NCBI RefSeq assembly: GCF_001949145.1
Contig: NW_019091545.1
Location: forward strand, 81,788 to 145,787
Source: Acanthaster planci
Taxonomy: Eukaryota; Echinodermata; Asteroidea; Valvatida; Acanthasteridae
Reading direction: 5' to 3'
Length of the DNA: 64,000 bases
Both the position numbers and the translations under genes were made by a program. Shown here piece by piece: positions 24,142 through 36,600 of this stretch. Within the stretch, counting starts at the first letter, position 1. Every line of letters starts with the position of its first letter. The notes under the pieces are model-generated. The model had not been told where the DNA came from and did no database searches. It was given only the letters and a program-made list of their open reading frames with translations.

Positions 24142-26888
24142 CTGTGTGACAGATACCCTGACAGTTAGAGTGAGGCACACCGGGGCAATGCGCTCCGCGA
24201 TCCGTCCATAGCTTGCAAGTAAGCTTTTTGAAAGATTTCTCTTGTTTGGACGTAGCGATACAAAATAAACAAAGAGTAAGGACCTCCAGGAGGCTTAAGA
24301 CAAAAAGCTCAGTGAGACGGTGAATGGGGTTGATGCTGGAGGAAGGCGCAATGAACCACCATCATTAACATCGCCGCACTCACCCACACTGCTATCGACG
24401 TGATCGTATACACGCATGGTACCGCTATGCATAAGGTCAAGCCGACCTCAATACACCGCAAGGTAACTGTGGCACCGCTATCTTCTACACGTACGCTTGT
24501 TCTATGCTATAAAATTAGCGATCATGCTATTAAATCGATGACGGTGGAATTTGATAACGCTAAACAGGCCCATTTCGAATGACATTCTGAAATGACAATT
24601 TTTTTTTCTCGACATTTATCAGCTAATTAGGTACTTTTTCTCTTCCATGTCACAAAGTCTACAATTGATATCAGAAGAAAAGAATGACATATTCAAAAAC
24701 AAACAAACAAACAAAATGACACATAAAACCATACAACACACACATAGACAAATGCACAAAGAAACGAGATTTGAAGGGAAGCAGAAAACAGTCACGGGGT
24801 GGTTGGCTCTTGCTTAAAAATGGTCTAAAATATTCATGAAGTCCGTCGCCAAATCATCTCATGCTTGGCTAGCCATGCATTCCTAGCCCTCCACGGCTAC
24901 GGCAGATGGGAATGAGAGGGAAGAGCTGCCGGTTACTATGGCAACAGCTTTTCTCCGTGACACTACGTATAGGTTCAATTTAAGGCCAAACGCTCCCATA
25001 ACATAACATAACATCACAACTGGGAGAATGCAATTCTACTGCAATGGAACATAGTAACTTGATATTACGACTATGTATAGGGGGTTGCATTTAACATCCA
25101 ACTTCAACACACACCAAAAAATATAAACTCAAAGAATATGTCACTTTCAACAAAGCAGTGTTTACCATTTTCGTTTATTCTTTTTGCATTACCACCAAAA
25201 AAAAAAAAACAGTGCCACCACGGATACGGGATACGCATTAACATCTTTACAACCAAATACTCCTGTTGCTGCGGTACTACATCTAGATATAAAATTGAAT
25301 CATGACAGTCCCTCACAGTTGACGGAAACCGCTCACAGCTCACCGCTTCAAACGGAAAAAGGGAATTTGCATATGCAAAGTTTGAATTAATTCAGGGATT
25401 ATACCTGTGGGGGAAAAACCTGGGGGAAAAAAAACCTAAATGCAAACGTCTACCAGTACTTTATAAAAGCAAACAGGCTGTGTGGAGTGAGTGGGTGTAG
25501 AGGTTAATCATTAAAATTGCTCAGACCTTTGACCTAGACAAACTTGAATAAACTGCAGCCACAACGATCATGTTGGTGGCATACATCACACAGATGAGAC
25601 TCTCGTGGGCAGTGCTGGCAAAAAATGCTGGGGGAAAATTAACTTCGGACTGTGCGAAAAATTGGAAATAATCGCTCATTTGCAAAACAGTAACTCGAAT
25701 TTATGTCTGGTTCCTGACTCATTTATGATACTCGGACATTGGACTTGCTATAATATAAAACACGGGGGTGCATTTTTTACACAAAAAGTACTCCAAGCTT
25801 TGGCCTCAGATTGGGTAATATGATGTTTCTGTAGCGGAAAATGTGGATGCAATGAAGACAGTGGTCTCAAATGTGGAGTTTTGGTAGGTTTGAAGAATCG
25901 AGGTATATGAGCTAGGGCAAAACCTGTAGCCTCTATTTGCCAAGGATGTAGTATGTCTGGAAAGGTCAGGGTCAAATATTAAAAAAGGCCAATGTTATTC
26001 ACTGCGCAAAGCACAGGTTCATCTTTACACCTGAAGGCATGCTTTCCGCCAGGAATATTTTTGGCCGTTTATTTTGCAGGCCATTTCCGGAAAATACAGT
26101 TAAAACACACCTGTCTTTCACGCGTGATATTAATTTACTGGAGGCTGGATGTCAATGAGAACATTAAAAAAAATTGCCTGAACTGCCAAACGGGGTAATC
26201 AGACCATCAATTTCCCATTGTATTCTGCTCGACAACTCGCGGCAAATTCACATTACAATGAGCGATACATAGCAACACTTCAAGGAAAAGATTCATTTTG
26301 TCACATGGCAGAGCAGTGGCAAAATAACCTGTTCTGGAATTTTCAGAGAACCGGCCCGACGAATTATGAGAGACTATAAATAGCCTGCGCCACATTTGGC
26401 CACATATTGTTTCTAGTACGCGTAGTTCCCGTGGCAGCACTAAACACTGGTTTCAACAATCACACTTTTGACGCTCTATCTATGTGCTCTTAATTGACAA
26501 CGACACAGCAAGCTACAGTACAGTGATTACTTTTACATGTACACCCTTCAACGTGGAGTATTTCTGCCAGCACTAGAGTGGGGCCGTTGCTCTCGCTGAC
26601 AGATGCTCCAAGCTTGCGCTGGCACTTGTGAAATGTACAATTCTGCATGTCAACATGAACATGCCTATCATCATTTTACAAGGGGCTCTTCTCAAGAGAA
26701 ATTTCTAGACAGAGTGAAGAGTGAAGGCATCCTCCAAAACGTCTTTTTCAACCCTTCTTATGAATCATACATACTGTGTAAAAACGGAGTCCACATTGTA
26801 TAAATGTGTACTTACATCACACAAACACCCTGGCTGTACTCATAACACAATAATTATAACATCCCATGGATGTCTTTTAGTTTGTTTG
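24142..26888. other. No supported gene
   Basis: Mostly AT-rich sequence with an A-run near 25198, an (ACAA)n stretch near 24700 and an (ACATA)n stretch near 24999. The minus-strand frame at 25748-25975 has a Pro/His-rich segment recalling KSR linkers but lacks convincing splice sites. The 5' end of the KSR-like gene may be here. Confidence 0.4.
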
Positions 26889-27068
26889 TTAATACGGGCA
26901 ATTCACAACAGTGCGCCTTCAAGAGTTTGCAACGCATTAGCCAATCACAACGCGTGAAATCTGTCAACCCTTTCCAAATGCACATCGGGTCGACAGATTT
27001 CGCACACTGCGATTGGCCAACGCCTTGCAAACTCTTGGAAGTGCACTATTGTGAAATGCCCGTATTAG
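26889..27068. repeat. Fold-back element of about 180 bases
   Basis: The two halves are near-complete inverse complements: TTAATACGGGCAATTCACAA against TTGTGAAATGCCCGTATTAG, CAAGAGTTTGCAACGC against GCCTTGCAAACTCTTGG, and GAAATCTGTCAACCC against GGGTCGACAGATTTC. AGTTTGT lies just outside both ends and could be a target-site duplication. It is a palindromic MITE-like insertion between the CCT3 3' end and the KSR-like gene. Confidence 0.75.
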
Positions 27069-27550
27069 TTTGTGTGCAGCTTTGTAAGATAACACTATTG
27101 GTGACCAGATCCTGCAAAATGAGTCTTAAGGCCGGATGTTTGGTCATTCTTTTTTTAAGTCGTATGAGAAAGAGAACACCACCGATATCAGCATCCTGAG
27201 GAAAAAAAAGACAATATCTGCATGAAGATGTTGAGGGTTCCCCTTGATATACACAGCGCAAGATTCTCTTGAAGGCCCTTCACTCAAAAGTTGCTGTGGC
27301 GACTAGTGACTCCGTTTGTTACATGGAATCACATTTGGACATTCAAGAAAGAACTACAGGTTAATAACCTAAGCATAGCACTTGACAGATGAGAATTAAG
27401 AATTCTTGACAAATTCATTACATAATGTGTAATGTGCACGGAGTAAGCAAGACGACATAACTGCACCATGTATGGAGTTACAGGTTCAAATTATGCTGGT
27501 AACACAGTGTGCAGTAGGCTGGTGGGGAGGGGGTCTAGTGCATTATGGGA

Positions 27551-27673
27551 TTACTCCATTCCTTCTACGCCCGCTGCCCCTGTCGTTGGAGCGGCCATGC
27601 CTGCTCCCTCACCCCCAGAAGCTTTTTTGGTTCCAGACACAATGTCATCGATGCGAAGCAATAACATAGCAGT
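27551..27673 (-). CDS. CCT3 exon 16 (terminal)
   Basis: Residues 515-554 and [23 protein letters not shown] then a Gly/Ala tail ending VEGME. The [10 protein letters not shown] motif is diagnostic for the CCT C-terminus. It lies 5.36 kb from exon 15. Confidence 0.96.
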   Translation of the reverse strand, partial: TAMLLLRIDDIVSGTKKASGGEGAGMAAPTTGAAGVEGME

Positions 27674-30600
27674 CTAGGAGAGAAAAACAAAGGAAGGTAT
27701 CGGTGATTCAGTGGGACTGGATTTCACAAAAGGAGTCTTAGTAGTTTTAATTTGCATTCAAAGGGTCAAAGTGAGTTTTACGTTTGGATGTATTACTCTG
27801 TCTACAATCATGATGAAAATGGACATTATGCAGGGAAATGTGATTTATGCTATGAAAGGTTCTTTAAAAAGGTCAGTCACTCAAGAGTGGTTCAGGCAAC
27901 TTCAGAATCATTTTGTTCTATCAAAATTGTTATGAAGTGTCAAAACAACAACAAGGAATAAACTATGTAACAGGGGAACCCACCTCTCTCTTCTGAATCT
28001 CTGAAATGTCAGTTTCTGAATACGTAAAAACCCAGAATACAAGCTCATGAATATCCTTGTCAAGGTCAGCTTATGACTATTCAAGTTGCAGAGGCCAATC
28101 AGTGTTATATGGATATTTTCAAAGGTCACTGGATTTTTAAAGTGCAGGCTCTGCCATTGTTGGCACTGACCCATAACAGGCCAGACGACACTTAGTTCAA
28201 AGAAGAACTTTTTCTCTGTTTGAACTCGGGCAAATGATATGAAAGATGACTTGCTAAGGATCAACTGTGCATTGTAAGTTAAGGAAATGAAAAAGTGAGG
28301 GACGGTGCAGACAGAAAAATCTCCATAGCAGGGCCTTATCTCCCCAGAAGCACTGCCATCAACACAGAAATGACAATAGCCATCATTCACTGCAACACTG
28401 ACATCGGCAGCAAACTGATACTGAAGCATTTCGTGCTTCTATTGCCCAATATGGCCAAGTGGTTTTCACGCTTCCAGGTAAGTTCCTCCGGAAAAGATAA
28501 ATGCCCATCTCCATCAAGACGTCTCCATCGACTGCTCCGCCATCCCTGCCTACTCGCTTCCCTTCCGCTGGTAATGGATTGCTGGACAGCTTTATCACAA
28601 TGCCATAATTCAGTCCGACCAAGAGATGATGGGCAAAAACAGGTGGTAAAATACAGAAATAGCAAAAATTCCTTGGGGAATGGACATGTGGGGATTGGGG
28701 CAATGCAGTTATGGATTAGGGAACCTCTGTCAAATCAATTAGGGACAGTAATTTAATTAAAGAGTTGTCTAAGGTTGCTTGGCCAAGATGATCCTTCTTT
28801 TAAATATTCAGGCTTTTTAATGCCTTCCGTTATTTCCATTTTGTATTTAAAAACTGTGCTGTACTTTACAACATTCTATTTGGATGGATTCAGAGCTAAG
28901 CATTGCTTGACAAAGAAAATGTTGGAATAGCAACGGGCTAGAATCCCAAATGCAAGACCTTGCACACTACCACTGGTCCCCTGCTCACTGTCAGCTTAGC
29001 AATGATACAAAGCAGTGTCTTCTGCTGAGCTTCTTAACAAAACTAGACTTGCCAGTGAGATCACTCATGAAAGGTAACAGCTCATGCAAATGCATGTTGT
29101 GCTTGACAAGGAACCACCTTTGATACAAACTAACACTCACATGTACTACAACTGACTAGTACTTTTTTCAAGTGGACTGAAATTCATTCATATATTCATT
29201 CTCTGAACCGTAACGACTCAGCGGCCGTATGCATAATCATTCCCAGAGTGGCTAATGACCGTCCAGAGGCTGTTGGCTAATGAGGGTTTTGAAGAAATCT
29301 GCTGGTAGCTTTCAAGTCACGCGGCATATTATCAACTTGAAAGGTTAATGCTGGAATCGAAATCCCACCAAACTCTTGTGTAATTCTCTCAAGACCAAAG
29401 GTTCAGTTTCATGCATTACGGCGGTGGGTGGGGATGGGGGGAGGTCATTGGAATCATTCACAGAGAGTACCGAAGACAGCACAAGCATTTCAAAGGATGA
29501 CCTTTTGTTTGGCTGGAAATTTCTGTTGGCAGGATGCAACAAAAGAGATCAAGATTTTCCTGTGGTTGTGAGAAGAAAAATACGCAAGATATCTTCATCA
29601 GAAAATTGGAATACACTGGTTTCAATCTCATCCAAGCCATCTGAAGAAGTCGTTTTTAACATCCCTTGGCAGAATGCACTGCAGACATTATAACATTGCT
29701 ATGTTTAAAATGGGCCACACCCAATATTTTTTTCTTTAATGTGGGTATATTAAGCGCAACAATTCACTTGAAGTCAAGTTACTCTTCACAATGGTTCCTC
29801 CCCTTTGGCCACGAGCCAACTATTGACTCAGCATTTATTCTACATGTACCTTTCCATTTAACTGATTATTATCTTCTATTTCTAAAAAGAAGCGGTACAT
29901 TGATCTCAGATTAAGTTTATGAGCTAAATTATTTTCAGCCGTGAATCACATTTATTGGCCACGAGCCAATATCCCTAATGAAGCATTTATTCCATCTTCT
30001 GTGAGATGCTCTCTCCTACCAGCATCAGATACCCTGGCATAGTAAGCTTCCGACAAGAACAAGAGATGGCATACTTTTCACAGAGACATCTCTCACAAAA
30101 TTATTGTTTCTTGGGAACTTTTCCAAAGTCTCAAAAGAATCCACCACCATGTAGGAAATCGATGGCACATTCTCTGCTCTCCAACTTTCCAGGGATCATT
30201 TGACTTCATGTAAAATACAAAGTGGGACCTGACTAAGTCCTCCCAAACCTACTGGAAGACTCTCCGGTGTCTGGCAGGGTACTGGGTTGAAAAAAGCAGC
30301 TTTCCCCAACTCAGTATTGCATTAATTCCCCCCCCCCCAGTTCAAGCTACTTTTATCTGGGTCAGAGCATCTGATCTGGGCCAGGGAAACCCACTTGACC
30401 TGGATGGAACCACCTTCCTCCTGAAAGCACACACTGCACACACTGATTCCACACTTGGACCCATCATATATCCCCCCCCCCCAAATCAGATTCACTCCGT
30501 CAGAAGTGTGCCCCAGGGTAAAAGGCTGCTGGACTGATTGAGGATGGTAAGTTGAGACACCAACGGGATATAGAAGGAAAAAAGAGAAAAAAGAATGAAA

Positions 30601-33600
30601 GAGCATTGTGCTGCCTTGGGCGAAACCCCGCACAGAGACACTCAATACTGGACCCATGGAGGCAGCTTCTGTGCCCAGAAACCTTTGCCTCAATTTCTGC
30701 ATCTGTAACTGCCAGTATGTAGCTTTGGCAGCTTCCCCTAATCATGTCATGTCATTTCTTGCAATGACAATCTCCTCCCACTAAACTGTTGTCAACAACT
30801 GTTTGTTTCAAAGATTATAATCAACTATGTGTTTTTCATATAATTGCAACTCTCTTCAAAGCTACAAGAGAAAAACTGAAACTAAACCATCATCTGTGAC
30901 ACTCACGTAAAAAAGCTTATTTACAGCCATGTTAAATAATACTGCGAAGGCCTTTTGTTCTTTGACTGTCCTCTCATTTTATGGGGGGGGGATATTGTGG
31001 GGAGCCAGACTTTACTGTTTCGCAGTAAAACTTGTGATTTTTTGTTGCAGCAGGATCTCTCCAGAGTAACCCTGAAAATCATGGTAGGCTCCACACTGAC
31101 CCAAACCCAGAGAATGTCAAACGGGTCTTTTTTTTCCCCAGTCGGGCTTCTGAAAGCATCCCCCGGGGGTAATTCCCAGCGATATTCAGTTGACATTTAA
31201 CGCCTGGATTTGCGGTGACCCTGATGAGCCCAATATAAAATTGGACGATTTGGGACAAGGCAGTGAGGCTGACAGGAGTATGTGTGGGTGCAATGGGGGT
31301 TCTCTAACAAAGTGCCACTGAAAAGGTCAAGCTATTTCATTATGCACAGTCTTTTTCTGCGTAGTATGGAACTTCTGAAACTATTTATAGCAAAAGTTTT
31401 TGTCTAACAGAAAACACAATCATTATGCTCAATGTAGACTCAGATTAGGTCAGAATTTCTTACCATCTCATTCTCATGACTTAAGTAATCACTTATTTGA
31501 AGAATTTCTAAAAATAGATTAATGTGCACTGAAGCAAGATATATAGTTACATAAGATGCTTGTACAAAATTATTAACAAGATTCATATTGCATCGGAAAA
31601 TGTATTATATATGAATGTTTTTAGCAAGAATACCACCAATTTTAATATAACATCAAGGAGTTAGTTATTTTCACCCAATCAATCTATCTCTTCAGTCCTA
31701 CAAGTCATGAGTTGCTGGTACCTCCATTATGAGTGCCAGAAATGAGCAAGATGTCTTCTATAATTCCCTTGCATTTGTTGAGGGGTCAGTGACCTGTGAC
31801 AACCGTGACTGTTCATTCACCTGAGGCCTAATCCTGGGAATGTCTAGCTTACAACGAGGTGAAGGACTCGATGGTGGGGGGGGGTCATGTCTCAGGCTAA
31901 TGAGGAGTTGACAAGTGGACAAAAGGCATGCCTTTCTTGATGTATGAGATGAGCAGTACAAGGCAGTTTTATTCCTCCGAGGTAGCGAGTACCAGGGTAG
32001 TCTACAACCTTAATTTTATGAGCATTTTTTCGATTTGATTTTGGATAAGTGGGTTTTCATTACTCAAGAAGAAAACTTTACTAATGGATGCATTGATCAA
32101 TTACTATGAGTGACCCTAGGAGATACGGCAAGGTTACGTGGGTGCAACCCCATCTTTGCAACTTCAACAATCTTGCCGACTCCTAAAAGACATGGATTCA
32201 AAGGGGAGCGCTTTGTCACCATTCTACAATCCCTTCCCCTAGGGTCGTGAGCAAATTCTGAAGAAGTTTGATGATTCAGCAATTTGACACTGATCACGCC
32301 ATGCGGCCAGAGAAAGTAGAAATGGTATCACGTCTGACCATAAGGTGGAAGTGTCGCACAGCCTGACATGAGTCAGCAGAACAAGAGCGGATTACGGACC
32401 CATAAGTGTAAACCTGACCTCTAGCATTGTACGATGTCATCATAATATGGGGGCTGGATTTAGATGAATGAATCTGCAGAATGTCGACCTCAGTTTACAA
32501 CCAAGCAGAAATATAAAAGCCACTGAAATAAATGTTTTGATTTTGTTACACTGCTCATGGAACTCACGGCCCTCATGAGCAACATGAGTTTGGCAGGATC
32601 TTCTGGTTGCCAATTCAACACAAATATGTTTAGAAAAGAGGAGTCCGAGAAGATGAAGAACAAGTTCATTGTCAAACCCATCTCTGAGCCTGCCTTTTAG
32701 CCAACAAGCATTACCGCCAATGGATGTATCAATTTATACCGGTAAGTCTGTGAGAATTTTTTCAAGGGCATGCTTAATGTAGGTGCTGGTAGGTTTGTGG
32801 CCTTCGTGGGATATCTGTGATGGCCCACCATAGAGGGCACTCTTTGTGCCAGATGTTGGCGAGCATAACTGCATAATGAGTACCGTTCTTACAGTTGAGA
32901 CCAAAGTGACCATTTTTAAGGTGACAAACCAAAAGTGCGCAGCCAAATGAGAAATGGTTCATTTTTCTGGTTGGTGGGGGGGGGGAGTGGTTGGGTGGGC
33001 GGGGGTTACAAGGGAATAAATTGAAGGAGCTCACCTCGATAGCAGTCTTGTATGTCTGCGCCTTGACTGCATATGGATCCCAGACTCCCTTTTCCTCCAT
33101 GTTCACAATAGTTCCCTTCTCACCATCGATTCCCCAGGTAAAGTTGCTGGACTCAACGTGTTTAGCCTGCACCAAAGCAAACATGTACAGTTTCAGTTGA
33201 CTGTTTGGGACACCTGATGAAGTCCTAGTCCTTTAGGTCTCACATGGTAATAGTACCATTACCAACTTCATCGTATAATTTAGTACATCTTGGGGACTCA
33301 ACGGCACTGCTGGCATAAAAATCTTCCCTTTTTTGTGGAGCATATATGTAAACAGGATCTGAAGACCCTGTTACCTAAGCAACCAACAAACCATGTTCAG
33401 TAAGTTCGTTTTTATGCATATCCTTGGAGGACACCTTATGTGGACTAAGCTAGGTGCACACAAGCTTACCCCCTCTCTTGGCAATAAAAAGCAACTTCAA
33501 ATGAGTAGTTTTTCCCCAAGCTTTCTTACTTAGACAAAAAAGACCATCCATTACATGTGATGTAAATATGCATTCCCCTTTTTACGCCAGAGTGCATGTA

Positions 33601-36600
33601 CAAGTTATATTTTGCTAAATATGTACAAATCCTGTGGCCTATTACACTGGTGTCGGCCAAGCCTATCTCTCTGCCAACAACGAGGGGGGTACTTCTGCAC
33701 AGACCCCATTCGATCTGGCTGTGTTCCACAGTCATAGCTAAAAGGCAGCCCCTTCCGCCACTTTTTCTCCTAGCTGCAGGGAACCAATTTGGACATGGCC
33801 TAGGCATTGGTGGGAACCAGGCTGGTTGCGGAGCATTTCCTTAATACTCACCCTGAGAGCTGTCAGCGTGCGTATAGTGCTCCCACCACAGTTCTGTATG
33901 AGAGTCCGTGGAATGACCTCCAGGGCGGAGGCCACAGCGCGATACGGCCACTGCTGGACGCCCGTTATGCCCTTAGCCTTCTCAGTCAAGGCCTAAGCAA
34001 AAAAAAATTTTTTAAATGGCATGGTCATGAAGCAATATTAACAGAGAAAGAATTTCTCAATATTTCACTGATTGATGACCTTGTCCAATGGATAAACCAA
34101 CGGCATAAATCACTAGGAACTGTCCATTTTCTTCAAACACATGATGTCTGTAGATATAGCAATGTCCTAATATGTGATCCATGCAAATGAGGAATACAGT
34201 AAGGAAGCTATTGTAGGAAAGTCATATTCAGGTCCCTTTCATAAGTTCTAAAGGAAAGCCTCTTTATTGTAGTCCCCACCCCACCCCCTAAACTGATTTG
34301 CCAGAGAACTAGAGCTTACATGAGAGAGGGCCATTTCAATGGCTCCCCCGCCGGGTACCAGCAGAGGCTCCATCATGATGTTGCGGGCTGAATTCATGGC
34401 ATCTTGAAGATTCCTCTCCACCTCATTCAAGATGTCCTTGCTGGCACCCCTCAACAAAATGGTGCAGGCTTTGGGGTTCTTACACTTGGTGATGAAGGTA
34501 AAATATCTGTGGGTAAATAAAACCCTCACTGTGTCAAGCATACTGGCAAACCCTTCAGCATAATGGAATGAGCGCTTGGGCTCTTCAACTTAATAATATA
34601 GGTGATATACCTCTCAGTCCTTACAGTAAATAAAAACAAAGTGTTCTGATAACCCATTTAGCAGAATGGTAGAGGCCTAATAATTGAACGGATTGTATCA
34701 ACGTAACCTGCCTTGGAGCTTTAGTGCTATGCAGTATAGGTGAAACATCGTTACATATCAAAAAACAATGGAATGATGTAATTCTTGGGGGGGGTTGCGT
34801 TTGGTGATACTAAAGAAAAGCGTGAAAATATTAATGTACCAAGATAAAATATCGAAGAAAAAAAAAAGGATTGGAAAAACAGACACATTTATCAAAGAGT
34901 CTTTGACATACTCATCTCCGATCTTCTCCACCTCAAAAAGACCAGCTCCATTGCCTATATCTTCCTCCCTGAGTTCGTCAGTACGGTTGACGATGGTTGC
35001 CCCGCAAGCTCTGAAACCAATCAGGAGAAACAAAGAAAAACTTATTTGCTTTGTGTATCAGTTTGGGGCATTGGATTTACTTAGGGCACCATCTAGGGTG
35101 CGACCAGATTCAAAATGCTGAAATGCAGAGTTGCAGAAAGAGGACGCACTGTGTATGACCTAATACCAAATCAATCCCTACCAAAATGTTGGTACAGCTT
35201 GTGAAAAACAAGGACTACTCTTTAGAAAATAGTGCACATGTAAACAGTAGAGGTGAATTGTATGCTTAAAGCTGATGGCTTTGGTTTGCATCCTGAAGCC
35301 CGTCATATCCCAATAGTTTGGCTATGGCTGCCAAAAACACACACATCTATAGCTGCTGCAGCTAGCCATAGCCACATATTCAATTTCTGATCATAACCTG
35401 AACCAGACACTCCCTAATTCTACTCACAACACTGCATGCTACCCAATCAATGCAACTCTTTAACCAATCAGAATTGGTTATACCGCTGGTTACGAATTGC
35501 TGAGCATGGACTGTAGGTTTAGTGAAGACGTCTATTCTGAAATCCAAACTACATGCATTTAGCTGTCAAGTCACAGCATGCAGGCAAAACAAGTCCGGTA
35601 TCATCCACTGGTCAATCAAAGGCTCTTCATTAAACTGGCTCACTGTCTCATGCAAAACTTGATTGGTCTGATCACAGATATTGACGTTAAGGGAAAAACA
35701 CTGGACTCCACGACCAACCTTGCCACTCTATTGTTGTCTGACTTTCGTAGTCGTCGTATGGCTGTGATATTGGCCTTCGCCAGGTAGTGTTGGGCAAGGT
35801 CTACAAGAAAGAAAACAGATCAGAACTTGGAAGAGGATAATCAGAAAGGTTGGTTAGGTTGGTTAACTCCAAAAACACTCCAAATCCTTCAGCATCTTAT
35901 GCAGGATACTGTAGGAGTGAAGGCAGAGCCCAGACACCATTCATTTACACAGTTGCCCTTTGATGTTGATGTACAAAATGTGGTAGTGAGTTCCAGCACT
36001 TGTCAGAAGAGTTTGGCGGATTCAGCAAAGGTTTTTAGCAGGAATTCCTGGGGAGTAGGGGATAATTGCTGGACTAGACCATGTTCCAAGATACTTGCAT
36101 GATAAGCTGGCTTACGTGATATGCTAGCTCACCTGATATACCCTTCTCCGTGATGACCAGGTCCGGCTTGAGGGCGATGACCTCACCACAGATGCGCTGG
36201 ATGAACTCCTCTTCCAGCTGCAAGATGCGGGTGAAGTCCTCCTCCTTGGTGATCTCCAGGCTTGTCTGCCGGATGCAGCGAGAGACACATCAGTGAGTCA
36301 ACAATGTAATTTCACAGACTAATCTCACATAAAGCGACCACAAAAAATGGTGAGAGCGCCCTCTTGAGTCCTATCTCTGCAAGACACTCACTTGACTCTC
36401 TCCCTTCTTGTATTCCAGCGAGCAGTCCAGGAGCATGATGCGAGGATTCTCGATGCGCCGACGCATGCGGGGGTGGGTCACGTCCTTGTTGAACATCACA
36501 CCGTCCAAGACGCGGGAATCCTCGATAGTGCCACCAGGAACCTGAACAAAGTGCAGAAACGAGAAGAAAAAGAGGCGTGTGGTCAGCTTGCATCTCGCTG

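Noticed and set aside
25748-25975. Pro/His-rich frame resembling a KSR linker
   Set aside because: No acceptor and donor pair of compatible phase; the resemblance is compositional only.
27908-28756. Two long overlapping frames as protein genes
   Set aside because: No similarity to a known family, opposite strands sharing sequence, and position inside a CCT3 intron. Kept only as an observation.
32522-32680. Possible extra CCT3 exon ([12 protein letters not shown] before GTGAGT)
   Set aside because: Phase 0 reading after the only nearby acceptor meets TGA, and the CCT3 protein is complete without it.
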